NCBI GenBank assembly: GCA_018365265.1
Contig: JAGZKI010000036.1
Span: forward strand, 1 to 24,808
Reading direction: 5' to 3'
Length of the DNA stretch: 24,808 nucleotides
Origin: Streptococcus parasanguinis
GTDB lineage: Bacteria > Bacillota > Bacilli > Lactobacillales > Streptococcaceae
The position numbers and the translations under genes were made by a program. Under the pieces are notes generated by a model, which worked only from the letters and a program-made list of their open reading frames with translations, was not told the origin of the DNA and did not search any database. Positions 7,571 to 13,984 of the stretch are shown here, one piece after another (the first letter of the stretch is position 1; each line of letters begins with the position of its first letter).

Positions 7571-7857
7571 ATTCATGATACCAAGTCCGTCCGTAATCCG
7601 ATAGAAAATTAGGAGCACGACGATGGAGCTAAACTCCAAGGAGTGCTATCTATTTTTCGAGGAGTACAGGACGGGTTCAAATCCTTTCTAAGATACAAAG
7701 AGCGTTAGCAAAGAGAAAATAGGAAACTTTCTGCCGTATCGTCAGATACAAAGGGAATTCCTCTTTTTCTCAAAGCTTTTAGCTCGTGTTCAATTAAGAA
7801 AATAACCAAACACGAGGCCCCATCCTTTCTTTCCATAGAATTTCAATTTAACCAACA
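7571..7857. other. Gene-free, structured intergenic stretch
   Basis: No protein gene of convincing quality is present on either strand. The stretch holds an imperfect hairpin at 7700-7785 (arm blocks GAGC, AGC, GAGAAAA and AGGAA with their complements, capped by GTATC/GATAC), a second stem CTCGTGTT/AACACGAG (7783-7790 with 7809-7816), and a direct repeat AGATACAAAG (7691-7700 and 7744-7753). It separates rsfS and its terminator from the methyltransferase gene. I see no clear promoter in it. Confidence 0.6.
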
Positions 7858-7883
7858 AAACTCAGTTGCTACCAACTGAGTTT
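7851..7883 (-). terminator. Terminator of the yqeG-rsfS operon
   Basis: Arms AAACTCAGTTG (7858-7868) and CAACTGAGTTT (7873-7883) pair perfectly around four bases. On the minus strand a short T-rich tail (TTTTGTTGG) follows, seven bases past the rsfS stop. Confidence 0.8.
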
Positions 7884-7889
7884 ACCTGC

Positions 7890-8243
7890 TTATGCTAAAG
7901 CTGCTGAAAGATCGACAGCACTTGCTTCGTGCCATAGCTTTTCTAGGTTATAGTGGGCACGCATTTCTTCTGAGAAGACATGGACTACTACACCACCTAA
8001 GTCAAGAAGGACCCAACCTCCGGCTGAGTCACCTTCGACGTGGCTGGCATTGCCACCAGCTTCAACGACTTTCTCGCGAATATTTTCAGCGATAGCCTCC
8101 AACTGGCGGCTATTCATAGAGCTTGCGATGACAAAGTAGTCTGTCACACTGGTCAAGCTTTGAACATCCAAAGCCACAATGTCTTCCGCGCGCTTTTCAT
8201 CTGCTGCTTTGACAACTAATTCAAGTAGTTCTTTTTCTTTCAT
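7890..8243 (-). CDS. rsfS: Ribosome silencing factor RsfS
   Basis: Binds ribosomal protein uL14 on the 50S subunit and blocks joining to 30S when nutrients are short. The 117-residue protein shows the Oligomerisation/Iojap-like pattern: DIVALDVQSLTSVTDYFVIASSMNSRQLEAIAENI, then GGWVLLDLGGVVVHVFSEEMRAHYNLEKLW. Start: the frame is open to 8306, but ATG 8243 has GAGGA six bases upstream and gives the family length. It is the last gene of the operon, 14 bases after the cysteine hydrolase stop, and is followed by a terminator. Confidence 0.96.
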   Translation of the reverse strand: MKEKELLELVVKAADEKRAEDIVALDVQSLTSVTDYFVIASSMNSRQLEAIAENIREKVVEAGGNASHVEGDSAGGWVLLDLGGVVVHVFSEEMRAHYNLEKLWHEASAVDLSAALA

Positions 8244-8257
8244 GTAATCCTCTTTCC

Positions 8258-8758
8258 TTAAAAAATTGATTTGTAATCTAAGACATCCGCAAAACGTTCT
8301 GCCCAAATATTTTCATAAAATTCATTAAGCGTTTCTGCCGGAATATCCTCTCCATCAAAGGTTGTGACAGCTCCTTCTGGAATGACCAGCTTATAGCCGT
8401 ATTCAAACCCCACTTTGACGGATGTATCGACACAATATTCTGTCTGCATACCACACAGGACCAGTTGTTGAATTCCTTGTTGATCCAAGTATTCTTTTAA
8501 TCCTGTCTCCTTAAACATGCTATTGTATTGCTTCTGAAATACCTTTTCATTCTCCTGTCTTTTCAACAGGGGCGATAATTGCCAATCTTCCGACGTTAAA
8601 GCCTCTGGCGTTTCAATATGCTGCATGTAGATAATTTCAATCTGCTGTTTTCTAGCCTGATCTTGCAAATAAGCGATCTTCTCTATGATCTTTTCTGTCT
8701 CAAAACCTGTTTCCACTAAGATATTTTGTACATCAATAATGATAAAAGCTGTCTTCAC
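8258..8758 (-). CDS. Isochorismatase-family cysteine hydrolase
   Basis: A 166-residue hydrolase with the family's catalytic triad in place: Asp9 (FIIIDVQN), Lys76 (VFQKQYNSMF) and Cys109 (GMQTEYCVDTS). Substrate unknown. Its place between yqeK and rsfS and near nadD invites a nicotinamidase guess, but the DxHxxxH metal site of PncA is absent from the segment after Asp9, so that assignment is not supported. The start codon is GTG, one base pattern (TGAGTG) after the yqeK stop, with GAGGAG just upstream inside yqeK; translation is likely coupled. The family acts on small amides and isochorismate-like ethers in the cytoplasm. Confidence 0.88.
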   Translation of the reverse strand: MKTAFIIIDVQNILVETGFETEKIIEKIAYLQDQARKQQIEIIYMQHIETPEALTSEDWQLSPLLKRQENEKVFQKQYNSMFKETGLKEYLDQQGIQQLVLCGMQTEYCVDTSVKVGFEYGYKLVIPEGAVTTFDGEDIPAETLNEFYENIWAERFADVLDYKSIF

Positions 8759-9355
8759 TCACTGCTCCTCTTTCAAATACTTCACAAAGGCGTTATAGGT
8801 TTCAAGGGTTTGGGGATAAATGGGCAATCCTTGGTGGGCCAGGTGTTCGACCGTGCGAGCCGTCTCATAGGCCACGGCACGATCCAAAGAGACTTGGGCG
8901 ATATCACGTGCTTGATCTACCCCTGGAAAGGTCCGGTTGTGCTCAATGTAATCAGCCACATAGACAATCTTGTCTAAGGTCGACATCTGTCCACTCCCCA
9001 CGGTGTGAATCTCAATACTGCGAAGAATGGCTGGATCTGTCAGTCCGAGGTCTTCTTGGATCTTGTAAATCCCGACCATCCCATGCCAGACATTGTTGCC
9101 CCAGTTTTTTAATGCTGGATCCAGCTCATAGCGATCAATCAAGTTCAGAAATTCCTGATCTGATAGTTTCTTGGCGTAGTCATGTAACAAACCTGCTAGG
9201 CCAGCCTGCTCTTCGTCAGCCCCATAGCGTTTGGCCAAGTCACGAGCAGCCTTCTCAACTCCTAAACAGTGAGTGAGCCGCTTTTCTGACAGGATTTGAC
9301 GCATTTTTTCAAGCAAGACCTCACGAGAAAAGCCGAGATAGTTTTCATAGGTCAT
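8759..9355 (-). CDS. yqeK: YqeK HD-domain Ap4A hydrolase
   Basis: HD-superfamily phosphohydrolase; characterised YqeK enzymes split diadenosine tetraphosphate symmetrically to ADP. The 198 residues include His29 (LTHCLGVEKAA), the His58-Asp59 pair (GLLHDYAK), a histidine in WHGMVG, and Asp in IVYVADYIEHNR, the usual iron/metal ligands. The ATG overlaps the nadD stop (ATGA), so translation is coupled. nadD-yqeK adjacency is near-universal in Firmicutes. Confidence 0.95.
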   Translation of the reverse strand: MTYENYLGFSREVLLEKMRQILSEKRLTHCLGVEKAARDLAKRYGADEEQAGLAGLLHDYAKKLSDQEFLNLIDRYELDPALKNWGNNVWHGMVGIYKIQEDLGLTDPAILRSIEIHTVGSGQMSTLDKIVYVADYIEHNRTFPGVDQARDIAQVSLDRAVAYETARTVEHLAHQGLPIYPQTLETYNAFVKYLKEEQ

Positions 9356-9984
9356 TGATACAATCCTTCTTTCTTGATGTAGTCCAAGACTGGTTTTGGC
9401 AACATAAAATTCGGCGTCCGACCCTTGGCTACAAAATCACGCACCATACTAGAGGAGATGTCCATTAGAGGAACATCCACCCAGATCACCGGATAAGAAG
9501 TCCCCGCCTTATAGCGTGGTCGCTGGACTCCGACAAATTGCACAATCTCCACCAATTCATCGATGCGGTGCCATTTTGGTAAATAATCCACCATATCTGC
9601 ACCAATAATGAAGTAATAATCTGTGTCTGGATCCCGTTCATTGAGCAAGAGCATGGTGTCGTAGGTATAGGAAATCCCTTTCCGCTCGAGTTCAATCGTC
9701 TCGATCTCCAGACCTTCAATGCCTTCAATTGCTAATTCCAGCATCTTAAGGCGATGATGCTCTGCAATCGTCCCCTTGGCATCGACATGCGGCGGCTCAT
9801 ACTCAGGCATCAAGAGCACCTTATCTAACCCTAATTGTTGGCGCACTTGATCCGCAACGACCAAATGGGCATTGTGGACCGGATTGAAATTTCCACCCAA
9901 AATACCAACTTGTTTGCGTTTCTTGTCTTTGATCTCTGGCTCTAACTCTACCTTGGTAAAGGGAGTCAATAGTTCAATTGCCAT
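9352..9984 (-). CDS. nadD: Nicotinate-nucleotide adenylyltransferase
   Basis: Converts nicotinate mononucleotide and ATP to deamido-NAD, the penultimate step of NAD synthesis. Its 210 residues show the nucleotidyltransferase signature GGNFNPVHNAH (30-40) and the second ATP site ISSSMVRDFVAKG. The roughly 25 residues before the signature form the short N-terminal extension seen in streptococcal NadD. The start is backed by GAGGAG nine bases upstream. It follows yhbY by 21 bases and overlaps yqeK by four. Confidence 0.97.
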   Translation of the reverse strand: MAIELLTPFTKVELEPEIKDKKRKQVGILGGNFNPVHNAHLVVADQVRQQLGLDKVLLMPEYEPPHVDAKGTIAEHHRLKMLELAIEGIEGLEIETIELERKGISYTYDTMLLLNERDPDTDYYFIIGADMVDYLPKWHRIDELVEIVQFVGVQRPRYKAGTSYPVIWVDVPLMDISSSMVRDFVAKGRTPNFMLPKPVLDYIKKEGLYQ

Positions 9985-10005
9985 AGGTTTGCTCTCCTCG
10001 ATGTC

Positions 10006-10317
10006 CTAAATTTCTTTTACCTTCGCTGAAATTTTACGATTTTCTTTTTTGCTCGATTGTTTAAACAAGATGAGAATCCGACCAATCTTTTGGACAGTTT
10101 CCACACCGATTTCCTCTTCCAAGATTTCTGCTACTTCATGGATATTCTCATCCGTATTTTGAAGAAGGGTCACCTTGATCAGTTCACGCGCATCTAGCGC
10201 TTGGCGCACACTGGTTTTGATTTGGTCATTGAGCCCATTTTTCCCAATTTGGATAATGGGTTTAAGGCTATGGGCTTGGCTATTGAGGAAAGCCCGTTGT
10301 TTAGATGTTAATGTCAT
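10006..10317 (-). CDS. yhbY: YhbY RNA-binding protein (CRM domain)
   Basis: Small ribosome-assembly protein of 103 residues with the CRS1-YhbY fold: MTLTSKQRAFLNSQAHSL, the glycine-rich loop IQIGKNGL, and the C-terminal strand VQKIGRILILFKQ. Homologues bind pre-50S particles. GGAAG lies nine bases ahead of the start. It belongs to the yqeG-rsfS operon but is set apart from yqeH by 224 bases of structured RNA; many relatives have aroE here, and this genome does not. Confidence 0.94.
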   Translation of the reverse strand: MTLTSKQRAFLNSQAHSLKPIIQIGKNGLNDQIKTSVRQALDARELIKVTLLQNTDENIHEVAEILEEEIGVETVQKIGRILILFKQSSKKENRKISAKVKEI

Positions 10318-10374
10318 GTTTTTACTTCCTTTTTTCTTGATCGTTATTTTAAGTGGTGGGGACGACCAGAACTA

Positions 10375-10469
10375 ATTTTTCAAAGATCTCATCTTTGAAA
10401 AATGGATTTCCTCACCTCAAAATGGACCCTTGGTCTCCATTTTGCCCTTGCCAATCTCACGATTGGCAA
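10375..10469. repeat. Three consecutive hairpins between yqeH and yhbY
   Basis: Hairpin 1: 13-bp perfect arms 10375-10387 / 10391-10403 with a 3-base loop. Hairpin 2: AAAATGGA (10419-10426) / TCCATTTT (10436-10443), with extra ACC/GGT pairs inside. Hairpin 3: TTGCCAATC (10448-10456) / GATTGGCAA (10461-10469). None is followed by a clear U-run on the minus strand, so ordinary termination is not indicated. Possible roles are mRNA processing or stability inside the operon, or relics of small repeats. Confidence 0.75.
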
Positions 10470-10541
10470 CTACACTAAGGCAATAACGATTTCTTTATGA
10501 GCTCACTTTGTTCGCTCTTCAGATATATTTTTCCCTGTTTT

Positions 10542-11648
10542 TTATATAATAGCTTTGCGGGTAACGACGGCGACACCTTCTGGTGCCCATACGGCTACTT
10601 TGGCTTCTCCATTAACGCGGATCCATCCGAGTCCTGAGATGACGAGGTCTGTCTTGTCCTTGATGGTAAACTCATGAGAAACCAAGGGTGGGAACTCTTC
10701 TTTTTCCTTGCTGTTAGGAGGAGTTAGTAAGCCACCGACATGCTTGTTATAAAAGGCGGTCGCTCCTTCGAGCTTGGTTCTATGAAGCTTGAGTTCGTTG
10801 TCAAAGAAGGCAGTGAAACCTTGCTTTTCTCCCTTGATAAAGTCAAAACGTCCCAAGCCACCCAAGAAGAGGGTTTGCCCTGGATTGAGCTGATAAGTCT
10901 TGGGTTTGATTTCCTTTTTAGGGCTGACATACTTGAGATTTTTTGCTGTCAAGTAATGAGCCATCTGGTGGCGATGGATAATCCCTGGTGTATCGTAGAT
11001 GTAGGATCCATCATCCAGTGGGATTTCGATCTTGTCCAGTGTCGTCCCTGGGAAGCGAGAGGTCGTGATGATATCCTTGTCTCCAGTGATTTCTTGGATG
11101 ATTGCATTGATGAGGGTCGATTTCCCAACGTTGGTCACACCCACCACATAGACATCACGGCCCTTGCGGTACTGCTCAATCTTTTCCATTAAGTCCTTGA
11201 TAGCACTCTTGTTTTGAGCAGAGGTGAGGACCACATCGACAGGACGCATGCCTTCTTCATGGGCCCGCTCCATCAACCAATGGGTCACCTTGCTATCCTT
11301 GACAGACTTGGGCAAGATGTCTTTTTTGTTTCCGACCAAGAGGACATCATTTCCTGCCACAAAGCGTGGTAAGCCAGGGATAACGGATCCATTAAAGTCA
11401 AAAATATCCACTACATTGACCACGAGTGCATCACTATCTCCTACCTCGTGAAGGAGCTTTAGAAAATCATCATCTGTCAGATGCACATCTGTGATTTCAT
11501 TGTAGTGACGCAGACGGAAACAGCGTTGGCAATAGACTTCGCCTGTTTCCAAGCCCTTTTCAAGAGCTGATTGGGGAGTAAAGCCTAGTCCCTCTTTGTT
11601 TTCTGTCTGAATGGGGGCTCCACAGCCAATACAGAATAATTCTTCCAT
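10542..11648 (-). CDS. yqeH: Circularly permuted ribosome-assembly GTPase YqeH
   Basis: GTPase needed for 30S subunit assembly. The 368 residues carry an N-terminal zinc finger (Cys6, Cys9, Cys40, Cys43) and then GTPase motifs in permuted order: G4 NKKD at 107-110, G5 TSA near 142-144, G1 GVTNVGKS at 170-177, and G3 DTPG at 219-222. A C-terminal RNA-binding region follows. ATG 11648 comes two bases after the yqeG stop, with AAGGA inside the end of yqeG, so the pair is translationally coupled. Confidence 0.97.
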   Translation of the reverse strand: MEELFCIGCGAPIQTENKEGLGFTPQSALEKGLETGEVYCQRCFRLRHYNEITDVHLTDDDFLKLLHEVGDSDALVVNVVDIFDFNGSVIPGLPRFVAGNDVLLVGNKKDILPKSVKDSKVTHWLMERAHEEGMRPVDVVLTSAQNKSAIKDLMEKIEQYRKGRDVYVVGVTNVGKSTLINAIIQEITGDKDIITTSRFPGTTLDKIEIPLDDGSYIYDTPGIIHRHQMAHYLTAKNLKYVSPKKEIKPKTYQLNPGQTLFLGGLGRFDFIKGEKQGFTAFFDNELKLHRTKLEGATAFYNKHVGGLLTPPNSKEKEEFPPLVSHEFTIKDKTDLVISGLGWIRVNGEAKVAVWAPEGVAVVTRKAII

Positions 11649-11650
11649 TC

Positions 11651-12190
11651 TTAAATTCCTTTTTTATATACAATTGGACCATATTTTTCGGCCATTTGCT
11701 TCATAACCCGGCGTTCACGCGCCCGGTTGATCTGCGTCTTGATCGAGTCATGCTCAACCAAAGGTTTGACCAAAATCGAACGAATGCCTGCTCGATGGGC
11801 AGCCCGGATATCGGTCATCAGTTGATCCCCGACCATGACCACTTCATTTTTCTCATAGTGGAAACGTTTGAGGGCACGATCAATCCCAAAAGTAAAGGGC
11901 TTGAGCGACCAGGCTTCATAGTCAATATCAAATTTCTCAACAGCGCGCTTGACCCGTTTGGGACTATTATTAGACACCACGATAACCCGAATCCCTCCAT
12001 CACGAAGGTCGTGCAACCACTGGCGCATTTCGGGAGTCCCATCCGGGTTATTCCAAGCAATCAAGGTATTATCCAAATCCACAAGGACCGCCTTGATACC
12101 CTGTTTTTTCAAGTCTGCAACGGTGAGATCATAGGCTGCTTCCACCGCAAAATCTGGTTTGTAATTTTCGATTGACACGTTTTTCTCCAT
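11651..12190 (-). CDS. yqeG: YqeG HAD-IIIA family phosphatase
   Basis: Haloacid-dehalogenase-type phosphatase, 179 residues. Motif I is DLDNT (38-42), motif II SNN (73-75), motif III Lys97 (SLKPF) and motif IV GDQLMTD (121-127), the complete HAD set. The natural substrate is not known. The constant pairing with yqeH suggests a part in ribosome assembly or nucleotide balance. First gene of the seven-gene operon, with AAAGGAG ahead of the start and an extended -10 at 12207-12215. Confidence 0.95.
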   Translation of the reverse strand: MEKNVSIENYKPDFAVEAAYDLTVADLKKQGIKAVLVDLDNTLIAWNNPDGTPEMRQWLHDLRDGGIRVIVVSNNSPKRVKRAVEKFDIDYEAWSLKPFTFGIDRALKRFHYEKNEVVMVGDQLMTDIRAAHRAGIRSILVKPLVEHDSIKTQINRARERRVMKQMAEKYGPIVYKKGI

Positions 12191-12206
12191 TTTTTATACT
12201 CCTTTC

Positions 12207-12215
12207 ATTGTAGCA
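12207..12215 (-). promoter_or_regulatory. yqeG operon extended -10 promoter
   Basis: TGCTACAAT on the minus strand, about 17 bases before the yqeG ATG. The 5' leader would be only some 10 bases, just room for the AAAGGAG site. The -35 region (TGCAAA) is weak. Confidence 0.55.
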
Positions 12216-12306
12216 TAAAAAGGCCCATTTTGCACCCGCTTCACGACTAAAACAGCGACAGACTCCAATCAGGTCGCTTTCACTACTCAAAAAATAGACA
12301 AAATAC

Positions 12307-12334
12307 TTACAAAGTTCCAAAAACATGGTATAGT
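12307..12334 (+). promoter_or_regulatory. Promoter of the TVP38-family gene
   Basis: TTACAA (12307-12312), 16-base spacer, TATAGT (12329-12334) with an upstream TGG giving an extended -10. Confidence 0.6.
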
Positions 12335-12360
12335 AGAAGAAAAAGAACTCGGAATTTTTT

Positions 12361-12975
12361 ATGAAACAAACAAACTTAAAAGAGGTCTCTCCTCTTCTCC
12401 AGCGCATCATTAATTGGTCGTCCATCATTGGAGCTCTTGGGACCTTGGCCTTTTGTATCTGGGCCTACTTTGCTGGCATCCTTCAATCCAAGGAAACTTT
12501 GTCAGCTTTTATTCTCCAAGCAGGCATCTTTGGACCACCTCTCTTTATCTTTCTTCAGATCCTTCAGACAGTGGTCCCTATTATTCCCGGTGCCCTGACA
12601 TCTGTCGCTGGTGTCTTTATCTATGGCCACATCATTGGAACTATCTACAACTACATCGGGATAGTGATTGGCTGTGCCATTATCTTCCACCTAGCCAGAA
12701 TGTACGGGCCTAAGTTCGTCCAATCTATGGTCAGTCAGAAAACCTACGACAGGTACATTGGCTGGCTCAATGAAGGCAAGCGGTTCGATCGCTTCTTTAT
12801 CTTCATGATGATCTGGCCGGTTAGTCCCGCCGACTTCATCTGTATGCTGGCAGGTCTGACCAATATGACCTTCAAACGCTACATGACCATCATCATCCTC
12901 TGCAAACCTATCACCCTCGTCATCTACACATACGGCCTGACCTATATTATCGATTATTTCTGGAAAATGGTTTAA
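12361..12975 (+). CDS. TVP38/TMEM64 (DedA-like) membrane protein
   Basis: Integral membrane protein of 204 residues with about five hydrophobic spans (roughly 20-42, 50-72, 75-108, 143-165 and 172-198). The family signature is clear: re-entrant QTVVPIIPGALTSVAGVFIYG (about 69-89), then NYIGIVIGCAIIFHLARMYG. Members are thought to move lipids such as undecaprenyl phosphate or phospholipids across the membrane; the cargo here is not readable. It is transcribed alone, divergent from yqeG, with only a weak GGAA site before the ATG and a strong terminator after the stop. Confidence 0.9.
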   Translation: MKQTNLKEVSPLLQRIINWSSIIGALGTLAFCIWAYFAGILQSKETLSAFILQAGIFGPPLFIFLQILQTVVPIIPGALTSVAGVFIYGHIIGTIYNYIGIVIGCAIIFHLARMYGPKFVQSMVSQKTYDRYIGWLNEGKRFDRFFIFMMIWPVSPADFICMLAGLTNMTFKRYMTIIILCKPITLVIYTYGLTYIIDYFWKMV

Positions 12976-12981
12976 AGCATA

Positions 12982-13018
12982 ACACCACCTCCTAATTGAC
13001 TAGGAGGTGGTGTTTTTT
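12982..13018 (+). terminator. Terminator of the TVP38-family gene
   Basis: Perfect 13-bp arms ACACCACCTCCTA (12982-12994) and TAGGAGGTGGTGT (13001-13013) followed by six T: a strong intrinsic terminator. Confidence 0.95.
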
Positions 13019-13158
13019 GTCAAAAAGAGAAGCATTCCCAATTTTCTGGTTAGGTATCTCCCTATATTTTTAAGAGTATGAAAAGATTTTTATACGCCAT
13101 TTAGTCTAAAATAAGCTTTTGCCAGTCGACGTGATAGTAATAAACACCGCACTATTTA

Positions 13159-13914
13159 TTAATATAAATCTTCCAAGCTTCTATATTCAACGACTTCATT
13201 TTTGATAACATTTTTTTCAAATTCAAAATGCCTAAGTGGGTTATCAATCAATACCAATTTTGGAATTTCGTCAAGATTGGTGACTAGAGATAGAATAAAA
13301 TCTGATTGATATTCCTTAGCTTTCTCAAATTCTTTGGCGGTCAACCGAATACGTCCTTTAGATTTTCGAATACCTTTAACTTCAGCAAGGTATGAATGTT
13401 CTTGAACATCTACTTGGAAATCATATCCATCACCATAAAGACGGGCATCAGTCAATTGCCCACCTTGAAATTTTTCTTCCTTATCAAAATGGTGTATGAA
13501 ATAGTTCTCTGCTTCCATTCCCGTTTCTTGTAGGCGTTTGAATTTCGTCCGAACAATTGGCTTTTCAATGATGGTTATACCTGTCTTCTTACCTTCACTT
13601 GCAAGCAGCATTTTGACTATTTCTGCAAAACTGTGAACATCCTCATTTCCAAACATCATGTCAATTAAATCTTTTCGAAAACGGTAGACTTCAGCTTTTT
13701 GCCACCAACCTTTTCGATTGTTATCAAAATAAGGGTCGAATAAATCCATTCTATTTTTGACTACACCAGTTGTTTCTGCAACGCCTAAAGAAACTATGTA
13801 ACGATAAAACTCGGATTTACTAGAGCAATGAAATTCCCTTATAAAAGTATCATCAAACTTAGCAAGACCATAGCCAATCAAGTTTAACAATTCATAGTGA
13901 GGGTGTTTAGACAT
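13159..13914 (-). CDS. DUF3883 domain protein (PD-(D/E)XK nuclease-like)
   Basis: Accessory protein of 251 residues. The C-terminal half (about 130-225) has the DUF3883 layout of the PD-(D/E)XK nuclease superfamily: helix with Glu136 (METE-type region GMEAENYFIHHF), Asp165 (GYDFQV), and Glu178-x-Lys180 (YLAEVKG), then TAKEFEKAKEY. The N-terminal 120 residues form a helical region I do not recognise. The start is placed at ATG 13914: GGAG lies six bases upstream, while the ATGs at 13926/13929 have no site. DUF3883 domains occur in restriction and anti-phage proteins, so a defence or DNA-repair role is plausible but unproved. It lies alone between two terminators and has an AT-richer, more rambling codon use than valS. 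Confidence 0.8.
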   Translation of the reverse strand: MSKHPHYELLNLIGYGLAKFDDTFIREFHCSSKSEFYRYIVSLGVAETTGVVKNRMDLFDPYFDNNRKGWWQKAEVYRFRKDLIDMMFGNEDVHSFAEIVKMLLASEGKKTGITIIEKPIVRTKFKRLQETGMEAENYFIHHFDKEEKFQGGQLTDARLYGDGYDFQVDVQEHSYLAEVKGIRKSKGRIRLTAKEFEKAKEYQSDFILSLVTNLDEIPKLVLIDNPLRHFEFEKNVIKNEVVEYRSLEDLY

Positions 13915-13943
13915 AACTTTCTCCATCAATAGATATTGATTTC

Positions 13944-13949
13944 ATTATA
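13944..13949 (-). promoter_or_regulatory. -10 box of the DUF3883 gene
   Basis: A perfect TATAAT on the minus strand, 30 bases before the chosen start and immediately after the valS terminator. The expected -35 position falls in the terminator stem and does not match the consensus. Confidence 0.4.
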
Positions 13950-13951
13950 CC

Positions 13952-13978
13952 AAAAAAACACGGCATCCCGCCGTGTTT
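13952..13978 (-). terminator. valS terminator
   Basis: Arms AAACACGGC and GCCGTGTTT (13956-13964 and 13970-13978) around a 5-base loop, followed on the minus strand by a run of seven T, six bases past the valS stop. Confidence 0.93.
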
Positions 13979-13984
13979 CTGTGT

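Noticed and set aside
7571..7639. Hydrophobic N-terminal extension (signal anchor) of the methyltransferase
   Set aside because: No ribosome binding site ahead of it, unlike homologues, and the SAM fold is complete without it.
7673..7684. GGGTTCAAATCC resembling a tRNA T-arm, hence a tRNA remnant or attachment site
   Set aside because: The flanking bases do not form the five-pair T stem and no other tRNA arm is present; taken as chance.
11696..12175. 159-codon plus-strand frame opposite yqeG
   Set aside because: Antisense of a well-conserved HAD protein; no promoter or ribosome binding site and no recognisable domain.
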